Assembly: GCA_026400275.1 (NCBI GenBank)
Contig: JAPLPK010000212.1
Span: forward strand, 1 to 33,933
Origin: Burkholderiales bacterium
Lineage (GTDB): Bacteria; Pseudomonadota; Gammaproteobacteria; Burkholderiales; Burkholderiaceae_C
Direction: 5' to 3'
DNA: 33,933 nucleotides
Part shown: piece by piece, positions 28,001 through 33,933 of the stretch
Position numbering within the stretch: the first letter of the stretch is position 1
Layout: every line of letters starts with the position of its first letter
The notes under the pieces: generated by a model
Databases searched by the model: none
What the model was told of the DNA's origin: nothing
What the model saw: the letters and a program-made list of their open reading frames with translations, nothing else
Translations under genes and position numbers: made by a program

Positions 28001-28143
28001 GACACATTGATCACCGGCGTGTCGTAGCTGGGCAGGGCCGCTACCGGAATCTTCTGGAAACCAATGACACCGGCCATGACCACCGCTGCGTTGAGCAGCA
28101 CCGTCATCACCGGACGGCGGATGAAAATCTCAGAAAAGCTCAT
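25042..28143 (-). CDS. RND multidrug efflux pump, HAE1 family (MdtC/AcrB-like)
   Basis: 1033 aa, full length. It opens with MSFSEIFIRRPVMTVLL and has twelve predicted membrane segments in two halves with two large periplasmic loops. The proton-relay Asp pair is in GLVVDDAIVVLEDI and the Lys in GIVLLIGIVKKNAIMMIDFALE. PGVIGLLFHEFAVVVG and TLVPMLASRF are also characteristic. It exports drugs or aromatics using the proton gradient, with the adaptor encoded just upstream. The ATG overlaps the adaptor stop by 4 bp. No outer-membrane channel gene is present downstream, so it must use one encoded elsewhere. Confidence 0.94.
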   Translation of the reverse strand: MSFSEIFIRRPVMTVLLNAAVVMAGVIGFQKIPVAALPSYDTPVINVSATLPGANPETMASSVALILEKQFQTVPGLKTISSTSILGSTSLTLEFDEGRNIDAASVDVQAALLRAQRSLPTDMTNPPSYRKVNPADAPVLLVAMTSPSLAPADLQDFAEHLISPTLSTIDGVAQVNIFGAKRYAVRVRVNPQALAVRNIGLDELSSALKSANVNTPVGTLEGPRQTLVLQANRQLRNAADFSDLIVSTRGGNPVRLKDVASVEDSLETLKSWATLDGENSITLAIQRQPGANTVKVVDSIRAALPRLQSQMPQSVSMTPVNDRSKSVREALHDVSLTLMGTIALVVLVIFLFLRRFIATLIPALSLPVSLVGAVALLWGLNYSLDNISLLGLTLAVGLVVDDAIVVLEDIIRHVENGEDPFQASLRAAREVGFTIVSMSTSLIAVFIPIFFMPGVIGLLFHEFAVVVGLSIVVSAFVSLTLVPMLASRFLTDEKHMKAPGRVVRSFETGFNAVLAGYTKMLDMALRHRKVVLLVAAGTFAATFWLAYIIPKGFFPEEDIGQIQVTTEAAEDVSFPEMVKLQERAATIFRADENVATVSSFTGGNNAQNSGRMFINLKAQGERLPMKKVVEGLRKKLRAVAGINVFMRPVQNLQLGGRQSKAQYQYILQSIKADELNTWANKLQEQLRADPIFRDVTSDSQLRGLQAQLKINRDNANTLGVSIDTIRTALFSAFGERQVSTIYLPTDSYQVIMEVAPEAKLDERALNGIYVRSSNGTLVPMSSFTTVERTVGPTAINHAGQLQAVTVSFNLAPGAALGDATAKIDAASTAIGMPSSIITSYGGDAAVFQSSQGSQAILVVAALLVIYVLLGVLYESYIHPLTILAGLPSAAVGALATLMLFGQDLTLIATIGIVLLIGIVKKNAIMMIDFALEAQRHRGMTPAEAIREACILRFRPIMMTTLAALMGALPIALGLGAGAELRQPLGLAVVGGLVFSQAITLFITPVIYLALERFSGTGPVTTPEIILTGPGSAH

Positions 28144-29387
28144 GGTGCGGCAGGCCGAGGTGTGTTGGCGGAATCGGCGCTGGCGCTCTTGGCGGCTTGG
28201 CTGGCGGCGTCAGTTGCAGCGGGGCTGCTCGCGGCGGGTTTGGCGTCACGGGCGCGCTCGACCACGCGGGAACCGGGGCGCACGTTCTGCTTGCCGTCCA
28301 CCACGATGGCGTCACCGGCATTCACGCCCGTGACAGCGGCCTCTGTCCCCTGGGCATACACCAGCTGGATGGGCTTGGACACCGCCTTGCCCTCTTCCAC
28401 CGTATAGACGATATTGCCGCGTGCGCCTTGGATGATGGCCGCCTGGGGCACCACCACCGCGCCTTTCAAGGTGTTGAAGGTCTGGGAGACCTCGACAAAG
28501 GCCCCAGGCCACAGCTTGCCCTCTTTGTTGGCAAACTCTGCCTTGGCCTTAACCGAGCCAGAGCTGGCATCCACCGCGTTGTCGACAAACTGCAAGCGTC
28601 CAGTGAAGGTACCACCGCCATCGCCCAGGGCTGCAGTTACCGGTGCGCCACCGCCCTTCAATGCCGCCAGCGCGTTGGGAAGATTGCGCTGCGGCAAGCT
28701 GAAGCCTACAGAGATTGGGTCCAGCTGGGTAATCGTCACCAAGGTGGTGACATTGGCCTGCACCACGGTGCCCGTAGAAGCCGGCACCTGGCCTGCACGG
28801 CCTGTATTGGGCGCAGCAATGCGGTCAAACGACAGCGCGACCTTGGCCGCGTCTATTGCCGCCTGGTCGGCTGCCACGGTAGCGGCCAGGGCATCTACCT
28901 GGGCCTGGGCGGTATCCAGAGCGCCCTGGGAAATAAAGCTCTGGCGGAACAGCTCCTGGCTGCGTGCGAACTGCCGTTTGGCGTCGGCCAGGGAAGCGTT
29001 GTCCTTGGCCAGCTGGGCGCGGGCCTTGGCCAGGTTGGCTTCGTCGGTACGCGAGTCCAGCGTAAACATCAGCTCACCGGCCTTGACGAACTGCCCTTCC
29101 TGGATGTGCACCTTGGCCACCACACTGGTGACCTGGGCCTTGACGTCCACACTGGTGATGGGCGTGACCGTACCCGTGGCCTTCAGCACCACCGGAAAGT
29201 CCTTGGACTGTGCCTTGACCGTGGTGATGGTGACCGGAGGCGTGGCCGACGAGGCCCCACCTGAAGGTGCGGCTGCAGCACTGGCGCCACCTGCAGGGGC
29301 CGCCACATCGGCCTTGCCGGAGCAGCCCGCCAGGACCAGCACCAGCGCGCCGCAAACAGTATTCAAAAGAATGGGAACAGTCTTCAT
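28140..29387 (-). CDS. RND efflux periplasmic adaptor (membrane fusion lipoprotein)
   Basis: 415 aa from ATG 29387, which overlaps the marR stop (ATGA). It has a lipoprotein signal with lipobox LAGC, Cys22 being the acylation site. The rest follows the adaptor layout: lipoyl half-motifs (VTPITSVDVKAQVTSVVAKVHIQEGQFVKAGELMF), a coiled-coil hairpin (about 125-200), a beta-barrel (DPISVGFSLPQRNL, GTFTGRLQFVDNAVD) and membrane-proximal segments (VVPQAAIIQGARGNIVYTV). A low-complexity Ala/Ser/Pro tail ends the protein. A frame extension to 29468 upstream runs inside marR and is rejected. Confidence 0.92.
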   Translation of the reverse strand: MKTVPILLNTVCGALVLVLAGCSGKADVAAPAGGASAAAAPSGGASSATPPVTITTVKAQSKDFPVVLKATGTVTPITSVDVKAQVTSVVAKVHIQEGQFVKAGELMFTLDSRTDEANLAKARAQLAKDNASLADAKRQFARSQELFRQSFISQGALDTAQAQVDALAATVAADQAAIDAAKVALSFDRIAAPNTGRAGQVPASTGTVVQANVTTLVTITQLDPISVGFSLPQRNLPNALAALKGGGAPVTAALGDGGGTFTGRLQFVDNAVDASSGSVKAKAEFANKEGKLWPGAFVEVSQTFNTLKGAVVVPQAAIIQGARGNIVYTVEEGKAVSKPIQLVYAQGTEAAVTGVNAGDAIVVDGKQNVRPGSRVVERARDAKPAASSPAATDAASQAAKSASADSANTPRPAAP

Positions 29388-29875
29388 GGGGTTTCTAGGT
29401 CGGGTCGAAAAGTGCGCCAAAGAATGGCCAATCCTGCTTGCAGGTCGCGTAGCTCTTTGCCGGTACAAGCCGTCAAAGCACGTTCTAAATCAGCCTGCGC
29501 ATCCGTCTGTATGTGCGCAAGCTGTGCCAGCCCGGCGTGGGTGGGCTGTAGTTGGGTACGCCGCCTGTCGTCGCTGGCGGTTTGGGGTGATACCAGGCCG
29601 CTCTGCACCAGGCGGTCCGTCATGGCCGAAGCCGTGGGCATGGTCACGCCCAGAAAGGCCGCGACTTCGCCAATCGAGCAATCCGGCTTGCGCGCAATAA
29701 AGTTCAAACAACGGAACTGCGGCACAGACAAATGGGCACCCGCACCGATCCGCATCGCCTGGCGGATGGAATCCATCACAGCAGGCACCACCTCCATCAC
29801 CATGGCGGCGTGTTTTTGTACAGATGGTGAAGTGGGCAAGGCAGATAATTGGTTAGCTAAACTAAGTGAAATCAT
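29384..29875 (-). CDS. MarR-family regulator of the efflux operon
   Basis: 163 aa from ATG 29875; a GTG at 29905 is in frame and could add ten residues, and later Met codons are also possible. The winged helix is clear: LSVPQFRCLNFIARKPDCSIGEVAAFLGVTMPTASAMTDRLVQSGLV, with the wing motif ASDDRRRTQLQPT. It probably represses the marR-adaptor-pump operon and responds to phenolic or lipophilic compounds, as MarR proteins linked to RND pumps do (inference). The short palindrome TTAGCTAA (29853-29860) lies within the first codons of this reading, which makes the start uncertain. Confidence 0.85.
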   Translation of the reverse strand: MISLSLANQLSALPTSPSVQKHAAMVMEVVPAVMDSIRQAMRIGAGAHLSVPQFRCLNFIARKPDCSIGEVAAFLGVTMPTASAMTDRLVQSGLVSPQTASDDRRRTQLQPTHAGLAQLAHIQTDAQADLERALTACTGKELRDLQAGLAILWRTFRPDLETP

Positions 29876-29993
29876 ATGCTGCCCAGAGAGGCCGGATTCC
29901 GGCACAGGGTCTGTTGCATATCGTCACGAGGTAAAGAATTGCAAAATTGTGGGCGGATTATCGGTATTCGCTGTGACAACTACCCGGAAACTT

Positions 29994-30662
29994 ATGCTGA
30001 CCCTTCACCACCTGAACAACTCCCGTTCGCAGCGCGTGCTGTGGCTGCTGGAAGAGCTGGGCCTCGACTATCAGATCCAGCGCTACCAACGCGACGCCAC
30101 GACCATGTTGGCACCGGCCAGCCTGCGCGCAGTGCACCCCCTGGGCAAATCACCGGTGCTGACCGACGGCGACATGGTGTTGGCCGAATCGGGCGCGATT
30201 GTGGAGGCCGTGATCGAACAGCATGGCCAGGGCCGGCTCGCCCCGGCGCTGGGCACATCGGAGAGGCTGCGCTACCGCTACTGGCTGCACTACGCCGAAG
30301 GCTCGGCCATGCCGCCCCTGTTGCTCAAGCTCATCTTCGACAAGATCGAGAACACCAAAATGCCGTTCTTCGTGAAGCCCATCGCCAAGGCCATCAGCGG
30401 GAACGTGAAAAAAAGCTTCATCCTGCCGCAGCTCAAAACCCACCTGGACTTCATGGAAGCCGAGCTGGGCAAAAGTCTGTGGTTTGCGGGCGACGAGTTC
30501 AGCGGAGCCGACATCCAGATGAGCTTCCCCATTGAGGCCGCGCAAGCCCGAGGTGGCCTAGACAGCAGCCGCCCCAATCTAATGGCCTACCTGGCCCGCA
30601 TACGCGAACGGCCCGCCTACCAGCGTGCGCTGGAAAAAGGCGGGCCGTTCAAGCTCGGGTGA
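29994..30662 (+). CDS. glutathione S-transferase
   Basis: 222 aa from ATG 29994, the usual GST length. The N-terminal thioredoxin-fold part has NNSRSQRVLWLLEELGLDYQI, LGKSPVLTDGDMVLAESGAIVEAVIE (cis-Pro and the ES glutathione-binding pair). The all-helical C-terminal part contains WFAGDEFSGADIQMSFPIEAA, the N-capping motif region. It conjugates or transfers glutathione on electrophiles. The longer open frame upstream overlaps marR antisense and is rejected. It is divergent from the marR operon, with which it may share control, and ends 1 bp before the broken pmdC gene on the other strand. Confidence 0.9.
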   Translation: MLTLHHLNNSRSQRVLWLLEELGLDYQIQRYQRDATTMLAPASLRAVHPLGKSPVLTDGDMVLAESGAIVEAVIEQHGQGRLAPALGTSERLRYRYWLHYAEGSAMPPLLLKLIFDKIENTKMPFFVKPIAKAISGNVKKSFILPQLKTHLDFMEAELGKSLWFAGDEFSGADIQMSFPIEAAQARGGLDSSRPNLMAYLARIRERPAYQRALEKGGPFKLG

Positions 30663-31602
30663 TCAGGCCGCGTTCAGCTGTTGCTCCAGCTTATGTAGCA
30701 CCTGGTAGCACGGCAGCACCTTGGCCACGCTGCTATTGGGTTCGCGGCCTTCGCGGGTCTTGCAGCTCAATGCCGTTCATGGACACCGCCACCTGGCTCA
30801 CGTCGATCTTTTCATCCTTGCCGGTGAACAGGTCGTCATAGCGCGCGATGTAGGTCGCGCTGTCGCCGATGTAGCGGAAGAAGGTGCCCAGCGGGCCGTC
30901 GTTGTTGAAGCTCAGCGACAGCGTGCAGATCGCACCATTGGCGGCCTTCAGCTGAATAGACATGTCCATCGCAATACCCAGCACCGGGTGGATCGGCCCC
31001 TGGATGGCGTTGGCCTGCACGATGGGACTGCCGCACTGGTAGGCGAACAAGTCCACCGTGTGTGCAGCGTGGTGCCACAGCAAGTGGTCGGTCCAGCTAC
31101 GCGCCTGGCCCAGCGCGTTGGTGTTGGTGCGGCGGAAGAAATAGGTCTGCACATCCATTTGCTGGATGTTGAACTTGCCGGCTGCAATTTGCTGGTTGAC
31201 GTACTGGTGGCTGGGGTTGAAGCGGCGGGTATGTCCCACCATGGCCACCAAGCCGGTCTTCTTTTGCAGGGCCACGACTTCTTCGGCACCTGCCAGGCTG
31301 TCGGCCAGAGGGATTTCCACCTGCACGTGCTTGCCGGCTTGCAAACACTGGATGGTCTGGGCGGCATGCATTTGCGTGGGCGTGCACAGAATCACGGCAT
31401 CCAGCTCGGGCAAGGCCAGGCTTTCAGCCAGGTCGTCCGTCACGTGGGCTATGCCGTACTTGGCAGCGACTTCACGGGTTTTTTCCATATCGCGGCCGAT
31501 GACCGAAATGGCCTCCACGCCGTCGATCAGCTTGATGGCGTCCAGATGCTTGGTGCCAAAGGCTCCCGCGCCCGCCAGGGCGACTTTGATAGTCTTAGTC
31601 AT
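30663..31602 (-). pseudogene. pmdC: 4-carboxy-2-hydroxymuconate-6-semialdehyde dehydrogenase, frameshifted near 3' end
   Basis: The enzyme oxidises the protocatechuate 4,5-cleavage product (CHMS) to 2-pyrone-4,6-dicarboxylate with NADP. The first 282 codons (31602 to 30757) are intact: Rossmann loop VALAGAGAFGTKHLDAI, VILCTPTQMHA, the catalytic-region HVQVEIPLADS, HTRRFNPSH and ARSWTDHLLWHHAAHTVDLF. After NGIELQD the frame is broken by base 30756. The remaining family C-terminus, REGREPNSSVAKVLPCYQVL to LNAA, follows in another frame to the stop at 30663-30665. By memory of homologues about seven residues (REFFAAI-like) are missing, near 20 bp. The broken frame ends after seven foreign residues. 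Its neighbours are all intact pmd genes, so the lesion would block the pathway if real. Confidence 0.9.
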
Positions 31603-32902
<1,300 letters not shown>

Positions 32903-32903
32903 T

Positions 32904-33809
32904 TCAGCTCCAGTACAGACGGTTGGGGTTGTCCACCAGCAGCTTGCGCTGCAACTCGGCGGTGGGTGCAATCTGCGGGATGTAGTCCACCAGCAAGCCG
33001 TCATCAGGCATGTGGTCCTTCAAGTTCGGATGTGGCCAGTCGGTGCCCCACAGCACGCGGTCGGGGAAGGTTTCCACCAGGTGCTTGGCGAAAGGCACCA
33101 CGTCCTGGTAAGCGTGTTGCTCGCCATTCAAGGCCTTGGGGCCGCTGACGCTCAGGCGCTCGGGGCAGCTGACCTTGCTCCAGATGTTGCTGTGCTCGCG
33201 CATCATCTTCACGAACAGGGCGAACTCGGGGCCGTCCACCGGCTTGGTGACGTCCGGGCGGCCCATGTGGTCCACCACCACCGTGGTCGGCAGGCTGGTG
33301 AAGAAGTCGTAGTACTCGGGCAGATCGACTGCCTCAAAATAAATCACCACATGCCAGCCCAAGGGTGCGATGCGGGCGGCGATTTCGCGCAGCACTTCAC
33401 GCGGCGTGGAGTCGGCCAGGCGCTTGACGAAGTTGAACCGCGTACCCCGCACACCGGCGGCATGCATATCCTGCAATTCGGCATCCGTCACCAGTTCATT
33501 GACCGTGGCCACGCCCATGGCCTTGCCATTGGACGCCTTGAGCGCATCCACCAGGGCGCGGTTGTCGCTGCCGTGGCAGGTGGCCTGCACGATCACGTTC
33601 TTGTCGAAGCCCAGGTGGTCACGCAGGGCAAACAGCTGTTCCTTGGACGCGTCGCAGGGTGTGTATTTGCGTTCGGGCGCGTAGGGGAACTTGTCACCGG
33701 GGCCAAACACATGGCAGTGCGCGTCTACCGCGCCAGCTGGCAGCTGAAAGCGTGGTTTGCTGGGGCCGGTGTACCAGTCCAGCCAGCCGGGGGTTTTGGT
33801 GAATTCCAT
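32904..33809 (-). CDS. pmdD: 2-pyrone-4,6-dicarboxylate hydrolase
   Basis: 301 aa from ATG 33809 with AAGGA about 8 bp upstream. It is an amidohydrolase-superfamily lactonase of the LigI/PmdD type: metal-site VDAHCHVFGPGDKFPY, ATCHGSDNRAL, GVRGTRFNF, VVDHMGRPDV and the catalytic Asp in LWGTDWPHPN. It opens 2-pyrone-4,6-dicarboxylate to 4-oxalomesaconate in the protocatechuate 4,5-cleavage pathway. The gene order D-A-B-C on this strand matches the pmd cluster of Comamonas. Confidence 0.95.
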   Translation of the reverse strand: MEFTKTPGWLDWYTGPSKPRFQLPAGAVDAHCHVFGPGDKFPYAPERKYTPCDASKEQLFALRDHLGFDKNVIVQATCHGSDNRALVDALKASNGKAMGVATVNELVTDAELQDMHAAGVRGTRFNFVKRLADSTPREVLREIAARIAPLGWHVVIYFEAVDLPEYYDFFTSLPTTVVVDHMGRPDVTKPVDGPEFALFVKMMREHSNIWSKVSCPERLSVSGPKALNGEQHAYQDVVPFAKHLVETFPDRVLWGTDWPHPNLKDHMPDDGLLVDYIPQIAPTAELQRKLLVDNPNRLYWS

Positions 33810-33821
33810 AGTTGTCCTTGT

Positions 33822-33876
33822 TTGCTATGCAATCAATAGCTACTGGCGCAGGTATTACCTGCGCTACAGGCCTATT
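33822..33876 (+). repeat. hairpin repeat family A copy inside the pmd operon
   Basis: TGCTATGCAATCAATAGCTA, then GGCGCAGGT (33845-33853), loop ATT and ACCTGCGCT, a very stable stem. It lies between the last gene fragment of the window and pmdD, both on the minus strand, 13 bp upstream of the pmdD start. It therefore forms part of the polycistronic leader, if transcription runs through. Confidence 0.78.
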
Positions 33877-33887
33877 TGATACTTGAT

Positions 33888-33933
33888 TTAGTCGATATAG
33901 CGCAGGCCGGCTTTTTCCAAGGGCTCGCGCATC
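33888..33933 (-). CDS. 3' end of an upstream pmd-operon gene (possibly the CHA aldolase)
   Basis: Only the last 14 complete codons are visible (ending EPLEKAGLRYID, stop 33888-33890). By pmd order and a resemblance to the ending of RraA-like 4-carboxy-4-hydroxy-2-oxoadipate aldolases, this could be pmdF. The fragment is too short to be sure. Confidence 0.45.
   Translation of the reverse strand, partial: MREPLEKAGLRYID

Overview
This is a GC-rich chromosomal window from a betaproteobacterium, most likely a Comamonadaceae member (Rhodoferax/Polaromonas/Acidovorax-like). The assignment rests on four things: a BktB-type beta-ketothiolase, a protocatechuate 4,5-cleavage (pmd/lig) operon in the order known from Comamonas, a PilJ-domain mini-receptor, and two families of intergenic hairpin repeats of a kind I associate with this family. 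There are no rRNA, tRNA, CRISPR, phage or insertion-sequence features. Nearly all the DNA is coding and no gene-free stretch exceeds about 240 bp.

Layout. (1) 1-6479, signalling: a membrane PAS-GGDEF-EAL protein (minus strand, running off the left edge), a PAS hybrid histidine kinase coupled to a VF530/DUF2132 protein and an RluA-type pseudouridine synthase, then a GAF-GGDEF diguanylate cyclase. (2) 6637-10592, housekeeping and storage metabolism: a YebC-family regulator, a short-chain dehydrogenase, a frameshifted PPK2 polyphosphate kinase (minus) and bktB. (3) 10616-17736, a sugar-uptake operon: a ROK repressor behind a palindromic operator candidate, ABC ATPase, permease, binding protein, a TIM-barrel isomerase/epimerase and a Gfo/Idh/MocA dehydrogenase whose N-terminus is broken. 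(4) 17780-19083, three small minus-strand genes (YdcH/DUF465, 2OG-Fe(II) dioxygenase, DUF427). (5) 19311-24955: a Pat-like acyl-CoA-synthetase/GNAT fusion, a DEDDh exonuclease, a soluble PilJ/MCP-like protein and an aldo/keto reductase. (6) 25042-30662: a marR-MFP-RND efflux operon with a divergent GST. (7) 30663-33933: pmdC (frameshifted), pmdB, pmdA, pmdD and the 3' end of another gene, all on the minus strand, encoding the protocatechuate meta-cleavage pathway.

The most notable observations are not single genes. Three otherwise well-preserved genes (ppk2, the Gfo/Idh gene and pmdC) each have both halves intact in different frames, with a short stretch of family-conserved codons missing at the junction. 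This means either a lineage with recent short deletions or a recurrent assembly artefact. In addition, about eight copies of a hairpin repeat (core ATAGCTGCTNGCGCAG, loop, CTGCGCNAGCAGC) sit between genes, often immediately 5' of a ribosome-binding site inside an operon. A second, unrelated repeat occurs as two inverted copies about 7 kb apart, one of them carrying an extra perfect hairpin. I found no convincing wholly new defence or mobile system.
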